The translations under genes were made by a program, and so were the position numbers. A stretch of DNA of 6,772 nucleotides from Spirochaetales bacterium (lineage in GTDB: Bacteria; Spirochaetota; Spirochaetia; JABMQR01). Under the pieces are notes generated by a model. That model was not told where the DNA came from and ran no database searches. It saw nothing but the letters and a program-made list of their open reading frames with translations. Each line of letters starts with the position of its first letter. Within the stretch, counting starts at the first letter, position 1. Of the stretch, positions 1 through 6,104 are shown piece after piece. The stretch lies in contig JAGLNY010000322.1 in assembly GCA_023139255.1 (NCBI GenBank), forward strand, positions 1-6,772, read 5' to 3'.

Positions 1-84
1 GTTGGTGAGGATATCAGGGCAGGAAGATGGTGGTGGGAACAACCAGAGCATAAAGAGTGCGGTCTGCATATAGTTAATGAATGA
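1..84 (+). CDS. cysH: CysH, APS/PAPS reductase, C-terminal end only (5' part outside window)
   Basis: Only the last 27 codons are present, in frame 1, ending at TGA 82-84. The tail reads RAGRWWWE followed by KECGLH and four more residues. The ECGLH motif is the mark of CysH-type thioredoxin- or glutaredoxin-dependent APS/PAPS reductases. Its cysteine (bases 58-60) is the nucleophile that forms the enzyme thiosulfonate before sulfite is released. The RxGRWWW stretch before it is typical of the APS-reducing branch, but the CC...CxxC iron-sulfur region that would decide between APS and PAPS lies upstream of the window. The gene is followed by an 82-base AT-rich gap and then cysD on the same strand, which supports a sulfate assimilation operon. 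Identity is firm from the tail; substrate choice is inferred. Confidence 0.9.
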   Translation, partial: VGEDIRAGRWWWEQPEHKECGLHIVNE

Positions 85-166
85 AGTTTTTGATTGTATT
101 GTTGATATATACTTATATTATAAATATTTACTGTCAATCAAAAGCTTAATAACAAGGAGAATACTA
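85..166 (+). promoter_or_regulatory. AT-rich cysH-cysD spacer with a 9-bp inverted repeat and a weak promoter-like match
   Basis: This is the only gap of note in a run whose other genes abut or overlap. It holds a perfect 9-bp inverted repeat, TTTTGATTG at 88-96 and CAATCAAAA at 135-143, separated by 38 bases. A loose sigma-70-like pair is present: TTGATT at 90-95 and TATATT at 114-119, spaced 18 bases. The spacer ends in the ribosome binding site of cysD. In such AT-rich DNA both the promoter match and the repeat could be chance. It might be an internal promoter, an operator or a processing site, and none of these can be shown here. Confidence 0.25.
154..159 (+). promoter_or_regulatory. Ribosome binding site of cysD (fixes a GTG start at 167)
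   Basis: AAGGAG lies 7 bases before GTG 167-169. It selects this GTG over the upstream in-frame ATG at 77, which sits inside the cysH 3' end, has no such site, and would add 30 residues with no counterpart in CysD proteins. Confidence 0.8.
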
Positions 167-1045
167 GTGGATCATCTGGAAAGACTTGAAGCACAAAGCG
201 TTTTTATATTGAGGGAAGCGTTTAGGGAATTTAAAAACCTGGTAATGTTATGGTCAATCGGCAAGGATAGTACCGTGCTTCTGTGGTTGGCAAAAAAAGC
301 GTTTTTTGGTCATGTACCTATTCCTTTAATGCATATAAATACCAACTACAAAATTCCTGAAATGATTGAATATAGGGATAGTTTTGCCCTGAAATGGAAC
401 TTGAACATGATCTATGGCCTTAATGAAAAGGCTCTTAGGGAAAAACAGACATTCCCGGATGGTGCCTGTGACAGAATTACCTGCTGCAGGAATTTGAAAA
501 GTGAAGCCCTGAAACATACGCTTTCCGGGGAATGGACCAGGTATCGTATGGATCATTCGCTGAAAAAGTATGTAGTGGATACAAACCGGGAACCCTATAC
601 CGGTGTTATTGTCGGAGTTAGGGCTGATGAAGAGGGAAGCCGGTCCAAGGAACGATATTTCTCTCCCCGGGATAAGAAAAACGAATGGGATGTCGGGGAT
701 CAGCCACCGGAATTCTGGAATCAGTTCAAGACTGATTTTGCACCGGGAACCCATGTTCGCATCCATCCACTTCTTGACTGGACAGAATTAAATATCTGGG
801 AATATATCGAAAAGGAAAAAATCCCGGTTGTCTCACTCTATTTCAACCAAGGTGATGGTAAACGATATCGCAGTCTTGGATGTTTTCCCTGCACAAACTC
901 CATTGTATCTAAATCCAGGAATGTGAAGGAAATCATTGAAGAATTAAAAAGCGGTAAGCTCTCAAATATTGCTGAAAGATCTGGCAGGGAACAGGACAAG
1001 GAAGATAATGGTCTCGAGACATTGAGACGTGATGGTTATATGTAG
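167..1045 (+). CDS. cysD: CysD-type sulfate adenylyltransferase small subunit with extra CC...CxxC cysteines
   Basis: This is the catalytic subunit of the heterodimeric ATP sulfurylase, which makes APS from ATP and sulfate, driven by GTP hydrolysis in CysN. The GTG start gives 292 residues (E. coli CysD has 302). N-terminal HLERLEAQSVFILREAF matches the start of known CysD. The PP-loop is SIGKDS at 30-35. GVRADEEGSRSKERY at about 150-164 matches the GARRDEEKSRAKER signature, and TELNIWEYI lies near 206-214. The C terminus (residues 284-292) ends in RRDGYM, as CysD does. Unlike E. coli CysD it has Cys101, Cys106, Cys107, Cys239 and Cys242. The CCRNLK...GCFPCT pattern copies the [4Fe-4S] ligand pattern of APS reductases, but the catalytic ECGLH tail is absent, so a reductase is unlikely. 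cysN follows after 8 bases and its ribosome binding site overlaps the cysD stop. Family assignment is secure; cluster binding is inferred. Confidence 0.9.
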   Translation: MDHLERLEAQSVFILREAFREFKNLVMLWSIGKDSTVLLWLAKKAFFGHVPIPLMHINTNYKIPEMIEYRDSFALKWNLNMIYGLNEKALREKQTFPDGACDRITCCRNLKSEALKHTLSGEWTRYRMDHSLKKYVVDTNREPYTGVIVGVRADEEGSRSKERYFSPRDKKNEWDVGDQPPEFWNQFKTDFAPGTHVRIHPLLDWTELNIWEYIEKEKIPVVSLYFNQGDGKRYRSLGCFPCTNSIVSKSRNVKEIIEELKSGKLSNIAERSGREQDKEDNGLETLRRDGYM

Positions 1046-1053
1046 GAGTCGTT

Positions 1054-2850
1054 ATGAAAAGAGAGCAGTTGAATATTGTGATAGTTGGTCACGTTGATCA
1101 TGGGAAAAGTACGGTAATCGGACGACTTCTTGCAGACACAAACTCGTTGCCTGAAGGGAAGCTCGATACGGTAAAACAGTGGTGTAAAAAAAACGCAAGA
1201 CCCTTTGAATATGCATTTTTACTTGATGCCCTTAAGGATGAACAAACCCAGGGCATAACAATAGATACAGCACGATGTTTCTTTAAGACAACCAACAGAG
1301 ATTATATAATTCTTGATGCCCCAGGCCATATTGAGTTCTTGAAAAACATGATTACCGGCGCTTCACGGGCTGAAGCAGCTCTCCTTGTTATTGATGCCAA
1401 AGAGGGAATCCAGGAAAATTCCAAGAGGCATGGTCATATGGTCGCATTGCTTGGGATAAGACAAGTTTCCATTTTAGTTAACAAAATGGATCTTGTGGGA
1501 TACGATTATAAAGCTTTCCAAAAAATAAAGGATGAATATACCGACTTCCTGGAAGCTATACATATTAAGCCTGTAAGTTTTATCCCGATCAGCGCACGGG
1601 AAGGAGCTAATATTGTATCGCTATCCGATATCATGCCTTGGTATAAGGGATTGTCTGTCCTGGAGCAGGTTGATGATTTCCAGAAATCGGAATTGGCTAT
1701 TGAACTTCCTTTCAGGTTTCCTGTCCAGGATATATACAAATTCACAGCATCCGGTGATAACAGACGTATTATTGCCGGTAATATAACAACGGGAAGTCTG
1801 AAGCAAGGTGACCGTGTTAAGTTTTTACCATCAGGGAAAGAATCGGTAATCAATAAAATCGAAGGCTTTAACATATCGGAAAAAGAGTATGCATATGCAG
1901 GTGAAGCGATAGGTGTGACCCTTACAACCCAGGTGTATATCAAACTAGGCGAATTGATGATTAAAGCCGATGATAAAGAGTTACTTGTAAGTTCATATTT
2001 TAAGGCAAATATATTTTGGGTCGGGAAAGCCCCTATGCTGAAACATAAGACTTACAAGTTGAAAATCAATGCAGCAAAAGTGAATGTTAAACTAATTGAT
2101 ATAAAAAACGTTCTTGATGCATCAGATCTATCATCAAACCAAAACAAAAAGCAGATAGACCGGCATGATGTTGCCGAATGTTTTTTTGAGACATCAAAAC
2201 CTATTGCCTTTGACCTTGCGAATCAAATAGAGACTACCGGCAGATTTGTTATTATTGATAACTATGAAATTGTTGGCGGCGGTATAATTCTTGATTCGAT
2301 AGCATTAGATGAAAGCAGTCTTCAAAAGCACATCAGAAAAAGAGAATTTGTCTGGGAGAAGAGCTCAGTTACCCCATCGGAACGTACTTCGGTTTATAGA
2401 CACAACTCAAAATTCATTATTTTCACAGGGGAAGAACCGGATGCAAAGAAGCAAATCTGCAAGGCTCTTGAAAGAAAGCTTTTTGATGAAGGGTTCAAAG
2501 TATATTTCCTTGGAGTAGCCAATATAAAGCATGGAATTGATGAAGATATATCTGATCAATTTGAGATTAGTGATGAATATATAAGACGATTGGGAGAGCT
2601 GGCCAGAATTATGACCGATTCGGGGCAAATTTTTATAACAAATTTGTCGAACCCGGACGATTTTGATCTTGAAAAGCTTAAACTGCTAAATAAACCAAAC
2701 GAAATCCTGGTTATCAATGTGGGTAATAACAACTTACATACTTACCAGGTAGATTTGAATTTTGAAGAGAACATCGAGACCAAAAAGGCCGTTCATCAAG
2801 TGTTCGAACTTCTGAGGCAAAACGAAGTAATACTGGATTATGTTATTTAA
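1054..2850 (+). CDS. cysN: CysN-type sulfate adenylyltransferase GTPase subunit with degenerate CysC (APS kinase-like) tail
   Basis: This 598-residue protein is the GTPase subunit of ATP sulfurylase, partner of the CysD just upstream. The EF-Tu-like GTPase domain has all G boxes: GHVDHGKST (12-20), QGITID (66-71), DAPGH (88-92), NKMD (143-146) and SAR (180-182). Beta-barrel domains II and III follow at about 215-420. The C-terminal 150 residues (about 450-598) align with APS kinase CysC: FTGEEPDAKK for FTGLSGSGKS, LERKLFDEGFKVYFLG, GVANIKHG for DGDNVRHG, then EYIRRLGELARIM. The Walker A glycines and Ser/Thr, the DGD aspartates and the RDPKGLYKKAR lid are gone, so kinase activity is very unlikely. 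Length fits a CysNC fusion (about 600-640) rather than CysN alone (about 475). The start is supported by AGGAG at 1044-1048, overlapping the cysD stop. GTPase role is confident; the tail may be regulatory or structural. Confidence 0.92.
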   Translation: MKREQLNIVIVGHVDHGKSTVIGRLLADTNSLPEGKLDTVKQWCKKNARPFEYAFLLDALKDEQTQGITIDTARCFFKTTNRDYIILDAPGHIEFLKNMITGASRAEAALLVIDAKEGIQENSKRHGHMVALLGIRQVSILVNKMDLVGYDYKAFQKIKDEYTDFLEAIHIKPVSFIPISAREGANIVSLSDIMPWYKGLSVLEQVDDFQKSELAIELPFRFPVQDIYKFTASGDNRRIIAGNITTGSLKQGDRVKFLPSGKESVINKIEGFNISEKEYAYAGEAIGVTLTTQVYIKLGELMIKADDKELLVSSYFKANIFWVGKAPMLKHKTYKLKINAAKVNVKLIDIKNVLDASDLSSNQNKKQIDRHDVAECFFETSKPIAFDLANQIETTGRFVIIDNYEIVGGGIILDSIALDESSLQKHIRKREFVWEKSSVTPSERTSVYRHNSKFIIFTGEEPDAKKQICKALERKLFDEGFKVYFLGVANIKHGIDEDISDQFEISDEYIRRLGELARIMTDSGQIFITNLSNPDDFDLEKLKLLNKPNEILVINVGNNNLHTYQVDLNFEENIETKKAVHQVFELLRQNEVILDYVI

Positions 2851-2865
2851 GGGGAGAAGTCCGGG

Positions 2866-3327
2866 ATGAAATCATTTTTACCAATAACTTTGAATATTAC
2901 TAACAAGAACATAGTTATAATTGGCGGCGGTAAAGTTGCTTACACCAAAGTCATGGTTCTTCTTCGTTTTACCGATAACATTCAGGTTTATGCTCCGGAT
3001 ATTTGTGATGAAATTACACAGTCAAGTTTTAATATTACCTGGATAGAGACGATATATACAAAAGATCTGTTAAAAGATGCTTTTCTTGTGTATGCATGCA
3101 CCAATAACAAAGACCTCAATCTGCAGATAAAGCATGATGGGAATGAAATGAATAAATTGGTAAATATTGTTGATAACCCGGATTTTTGTGATTTCATTTC
3201 CCCGGCAATCATTAAAGAAGATTATATGACCATAGCTGTCGGATCGAATGGGTGTGATGTCAGAAAATCAATAAAATGGCGAAATAAAATCAAGGATTGT
3301 TTAAGCGATGGTAGAATTACTATATAG
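2866..3327 (+). CDS. sirC: Short precorrin-2 dehydrogenase (siroheme synthase N-terminal domain, SirC/YlnF type)
   Basis: The 153-residue protein matches the NAD-dependent dehydrogenase domain shared by CysG, Met8p, SirC and YlnF, which oxidises precorrin-2 to sirohydrochlorin. It opens with FLPITLN, then the Rossmann strand IVIIGGGKVA with the glycine motif at 20-22. NIVDNPDFCDFISPA (100-114) is the family signature, and Asp103 matches the position of the catalytic Asp of CysG (Asp104) and Met8p. TIAVGSNGCDVRKSIKWRNKI (122-142) matches the usual IAISTGGKSPALAKKIR stretch. It is close in length to YlnF of B. subtilis (about 160) and much shorter than Met8p or CysG, because the C-terminal helical region is almost absent. 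No methylase domain is attached; CobA is in the fusion two genes on. Ribosome binding site AGGGGAG lies 9 bases before the ATG. Its last 20 bases overlap hemA. Whether it also inserts iron cannot be told. Confidence 0.88.
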   Translation: MKSFLPITLNITNKNIVIIGGGKVAYTKVMVLLRFTDNIQVYAPDICDEITQSSFNITWIETIYTKDLLKDAFLVYACTNNKDLNLQIKHDGNEMNKLVNIVDNPDFCDFISPAIIKEDYMTIAVGSNGCDVRKSIKWRNKIKDCLSDGRITI

Positions 3328-4183
3328 GGACCAGAAAACGCCCGTAAAAGAACGTGAAGAATTCCTGATAAAGGTAAAAAACCTGTTCAGGAAAAGTATA
3401 ACACTGGAAACATGCAACAGGGTTGAGGTCTATTATGGGGAAGGAGAAATTCCTTATAGTACTGCCAGACATCTTTTCAGGGTTGTCAGCGGTCTGGAAT
3501 CTTCGTTGATTGGGGAAATAGCAATTCAGGGACAGGTAAAAACTGCCTATAAAACAGCAGTCAAAGAGAGAGCTGTCAGTTCCAGTCTGCATCAACTCTT
3601 TCAATATGCCTTGTTTGTCGGGAAAAAAATAAGAACAGAAACCAGCATTTCCAGGGGTGCAATGTCTCACAGTCAGGCTGCAGTTGAGCTCTTGATGCAG
3701 AAAGATATACATCTTAAAGAAGCATGTATCACACTTATTGGTGTCCATAATATGAACAAAAAGATCCTTTTATACCTAGCCGGAAAAGGGGCATCAAATA
3801 TATATCTGGGAAACAGGACTTTCACAAAAGCTGAGTACCTGGCTCATAAGAATGGGGCAAAAGCTTTCTATCTTGGGGATCTTTCCGGGGTGCTTAAGAT
3901 AAGTGATATTGTCATATCTGCAACTTCTGCACCGCATCGTATCATTAAGAAAGAGCAGGTTCCCCTAAACAGAAAAATATTATTCCTTGATCTTGCCGTT
4001 CCAGGAGACATTGATGAATCTATAGGCACTATGAAAAACTGCTCTTTATATAACATTTGTGATATTGAACAGGCCATAACCAGGAATTCTGACATGAGAA
4101 ACCTGGAGGTTTATAAGGCGGAAAAGATAATTGATGTGGAACTCCAGTCGTTTTTCAATAAAAGGAGATTGGCTTATGCCTGA
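3308..4183 (+). CDS. hemA: Glutamyl-tRNA reductase, short form lacking the C-terminal dimerization domain
   Basis: HemA reduces glutamyl-tRNA to glutamate-1-semialdehyde with NADPH, the first step of C5-route tetrapyrrole synthesis. QKTPVKERE (9-17) matches the NHKTAPVEVRE start region. ETCNRVEVY holds the catalytic Cys36. HLFRVVSGLESSLIGE and IQGQVKTAY (55-81) are highly typical, as are KKIRTET (106-112), NRT (169-171) and the DIVISAT strand (200-206). It has 291 residues against about 400-450 normally, ending in the spinal helix soon after AEKIIDVELQSFF, so the V-shaped dimer domain is missing. The NADPH loop reads GVHNMN (145-150) where GAGEMG is usual, and VPGDID replaces VPRDID. The ATG lies inside the sirC 3' end with AAGGA at 3292-3296 upstream, and the stop overlaps the next start by 8 bases, so translation is probably coupled. 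Family is certain; full activity is not. Confidence 0.9.
   Translation: MVELLYRDQKTPVKEREEFLIKVKNLFRKSITLETCNRVEVYYGEGEIPYSTARHLFRVVSGLESSLIGEIAIQGQVKTAYKTAVKERAVSSSLHQLFQYALFVGKKIRTETSISRGAMSHSQAAVELLMQKDIHLKEACITLIGVHNMNKKILLYLAGKGASNIYLGNRTFTKAEYLAHKNGAKAFYLGDLSGVLKISDIVISATSAPHRIIKKEQVPLNRKILFLDLAVPGDIDESIGTMKNCSLYNICDIEQAITRNSDMRNLEVYKAEKIIDVELQSFFNKRRLAYA
4161..4167 (+). promoter_or_regulatory. Ribosome binding site of the hemC-cobA-hemD fusion (fixes the ATG at 4176)
   Basis: AAAGGAG lies 8 bases before ATG 4176-4178, inside the end of hemA. It selects this start over the in-frame ATG at 4131, which would add 15 residues unlike any HemC N terminus. From 4176 the protein opens MPERLKIISRDSNLALKQ, the expected HemC start. 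Confidence 0.85.
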
Positions 4184-6104
4184 AAGATTAAAGATAATTA
4201 GCAGAGATAGCAATCTCGCCTTGAAGCAGGTGGAGGAAGTAATTTTTCAGGTGCCCGGGTTGAGTGACAGCTTAATAATAAAAGAAAAAGCATTTGGTGA
4301 TAAGCACAAGGATATATCACTCCTGCAAAATACCATTACAGATTTTTTCACCCGTGAGCTGGATGAATCATTACTAAATGGAAATGCTGATATTGCAATT
4401 CATTCAGCTAAAGATCTTCCTTGTCCTCTGACGGAAGGATTGGAATTGATATGTTTGTTTCAGGCCTTTGATAAATCCGATTCTCTTGTAAGCAGGAACC
4501 ACCTCCCCCTTGCTGCATTATCACCCGGATCAAGAATTGGAACCAGTGCACTTCTGCGAAAACAGCAAGTTGAGACACTACGGCCTGATCTTGAAACAGT
4601 GAGTATCCGTGGAACAATAGAGGAAAGAATTAAGTTAATTGATGAGAACAAAATTGATGCTTTAGTAGTTGCCAGTTGTGCTCTGAGAAGATTGGGTCTT
4701 GAGCATGAAATTAGCGAGGTCCTGGGTTTTAAGACTCATCCATTGCAGGGAAATCTTGCTGTACTGGCAAAAACCGGAAGGAGTAATTTAAAAGCACTCT
4801 TTTATGGTTTTGATGCAAGGAACACCTATGGCAAAGTGTTTCTTGTTGGTGCCGGGCCGGGAGACCCGGAGCTTATAACAGTGAAAGCACGGAGACTCAT
4901 CAATGAGGCGGATATCATTTTTTATGATGATTTACTTGATAACTTACTTTTAAAAGATGCGGTTTGTGAAAAAGTATACGTCGGGAAAAGGAAGGGGAAT
5001 CATTACCAGTCTCAAGCTGAAATAAATAAGCTGCTCTATCGAAAAGCAGTTGCGGGTTATACGGTTATCAGACTTAAAGGAGGAGATCCGTTTATTTATG
5101 GACGTGGCGGCGAAGAACTGACCTATTTAAGTGAGCGTCTGATTGAGGTTGACATTGTACCGGGAATAAGTGCTGCACAGACTGCTTCAAGCTCTTTACA
5201 GGTGCCTTTGACCATGCGGGGGAGATCGAATAAAGTCTCGTTTTTAACAGGCCATAGTGCAGCCAAACACCATGAAGTTAAAGAAACCTTTGTGTACTAT
5301 ATGGGGGCAACAACAAGGACCAGGATTAAAAATGACTTGATAAGTAAAGGTTTGAGTTTAGAAACTCCGGCATTGCTGGTCCAGCAGGCTGGAGGGTATA
5401 ATGAAAAACATACTAAAACTTTTTTGGGTGAACTGGATAAGGGTTCTTTTAGGTCGCCGCTTATTATTATTGTGGGAGAAAATGTACACCTTTACCGTAA
5501 CAAGTCAAGAATATTATTCACAGGTTTAAATCCTTCAAAATGCAGTCTTCCTGGAAAATTGGTTCATTATCCATTAATCGAAATACAAGCAATGCCTTTC
5601 TCTATCGTTAAACCGGGAGAATATGATTACATACTGTTTACAAGCAAACATGCTGTGGAACATTTTCTTATGAGATATGAAATAGGAGAAAACCAAAAGA
5701 TCATTGCTATTGGTCCGTATACCAGAAGTAAACTTGAGTTATATGGATATGCTGCAGATATTTGTCCCCAGGAGGCAGATTCAGATTCACTGTATGCATT
5801 GATAAAAGAACATACATTATTGAACATCCTCTATCCATGTTCCAACATCTCAAACAACAAACTCCATCTCTTAAATGAGGTGAATAGTGTCCCAATCTAT
5901 AAAACTGTTAACATAGTTCAACCCCCCATTGATCTGAATAGTATTGATGGGATTGTTTTCACCAGTTCTTCAACAGTTGATTCTTTTTTTAATATATATG
6001 ATTCCATACCTGAGCACTTATTGATCTATACATATGGTAAACATTCTGCACAGAAAATAAAAAAAATGAGGGTTCCTAACATTGTTCAAACGATTCAGAT
6101 ATAG
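4176..6104 (+). CDS. hemC-cobA-hemD: HemC(domain-3-less)-CobA-HemD triple fusion for uroporphyrinogen III and precorrin-2
   Basis: One uninterrupted 642-residue frame carries three tetrapyrrole enzymes. Residues 1 to about 215 are hydroxymethylbilane synthase domains 1 and 2: RDSNLALKQ (10-18), DIAIHSAKDLP with the catalytic Asp80, GTSALLRKQQ, SIRGTIEER with Arg145 and Arg151 (E. coli Arg149/155). Arg131 of E. coli is replaced by Leu127. Domain 3, with the dipyrromethane-binding Cys242 (EGGC motif), is absent: HPLQGNLAV (188-196) runs within 25 residues into CobA. CobA (about 220-440) has VGAGPGDPEL (224-233), KGGDPFIYGRGGEE (301-314), VPGISAA (328-334) and PLTMR (usually PLTHR); it methylates uroporphyrinogen III twice to precorrin-2. 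HemD (about 443-642) has ILFTSKHAVEHF, IAIGPYTRSKLELYGY, VPIYKT and DGIVFTSSSTVDSF; it closes the ring. CobA-HemD fusions are well known. The HemC end is odd, and its activity is in doubt unless another cysteine or another HemC serves. Confidence 0.88.
   Translation: MPERLKIISRDSNLALKQVEEVIFQVPGLSDSLIIKEKAFGDKHKDISLLQNTITDFFTRELDESLLNGNADIAIHSAKDLPCPLTEGLELICLFQAFDKSDSLVSRNHLPLAALSPGSRIGTSALLRKQQVETLRPDLETVSIRGTIEERIKLIDENKIDALVVASCALRRLGLEHEISEVLGFKTHPLQGNLAVLAKTGRSNLKALFYGFDARNTYGKVFLVGAGPGDPELITVKARRLINEADIIFYDDLLDNLLLKDAVCEKVYVGKRKGNHYQSQAEINKLLYRKAVAGYTVIRLKGGDPFIYGRGGEELTYLSERLIEVDIVPGISAAQTASSSLQVPLTMRGRSNKVSFLTGHSAAKHHEVKETFVYYMGATTRTRIKNDLISKGLSLETPALLVQQAGGYNEKHTKTFLGELDKGSFRSPLIIIVGENVHLYRNKSRILFTGLNPSKCSLPGKLVHYPLIEIQAMPFSIVKPGEYDYILFTSKHAVEHFLMRYEIGENQKIIAIGPYTRSKLELYGYAADICPQEADSDSLYALIKEHTLLNILYPCSNISNNKLHLLNEVNSVPIYKTVNIVQPPIDLNSIDGIVFTSSSTVDSFFNIYDSIPEHLLIYTYGKHSAQKIKKMRVPNIVQTIQI
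6068..6072 (+). promoter_or_regulatory. Candidate ribosome binding site for a TTG start of hemB
   Basis: GAGGG lies 9 bases before TTG 6082-6084, inside the end of the hemD part. It is weaker than the other sites here. An in-frame stop (TGA 6067-6069) just upstream means no earlier start is possible, and TTG 6082 is the only standard start codon that keeps the whole HemB-like N terminus. Confidence 0.45.

Noticed and set aside
77..166. ATG at 77 as the start of cysD, adding 30 residues
   Set aside because: It overlaps the cysH end, has no good ribosome binding site, encodes an AT-driven extension unlike CysD, and GTG 167 has a strong AAGGAG and matches the family's N terminus.
326..766. Long minus-strand open frame opposite cysD (146 codons)
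   Set aside because: It is the antisense shadow of a clearly conserved gene; its translation shows no recognisable motif. The same applies to the minus-strand frames at 1506-1943 and 3320-3748.
2422..2451. Active Walker A loop in the CysC-like tail of CysN
   Set aside because: FTGEEPDAKK has the position but not the glycines or Ser/Thr needed for nucleotide binding in APS kinase.
4131..4175. ATG at 4131 as the start of the hemC-cobA-hemD fusion
   Set aside because: The 15 extra residues are the hemA 3' end read in another frame, and AAAGGAG sits at the right distance before ATG 4176.
4800..4840. Frameshift or stop that could hide HemC domain 3
   Set aside because: The frame is continuous and only about 25 residues separate the last HemC motif from the CobA glycine motif, so no domain-3 remnant can fit in any frame.
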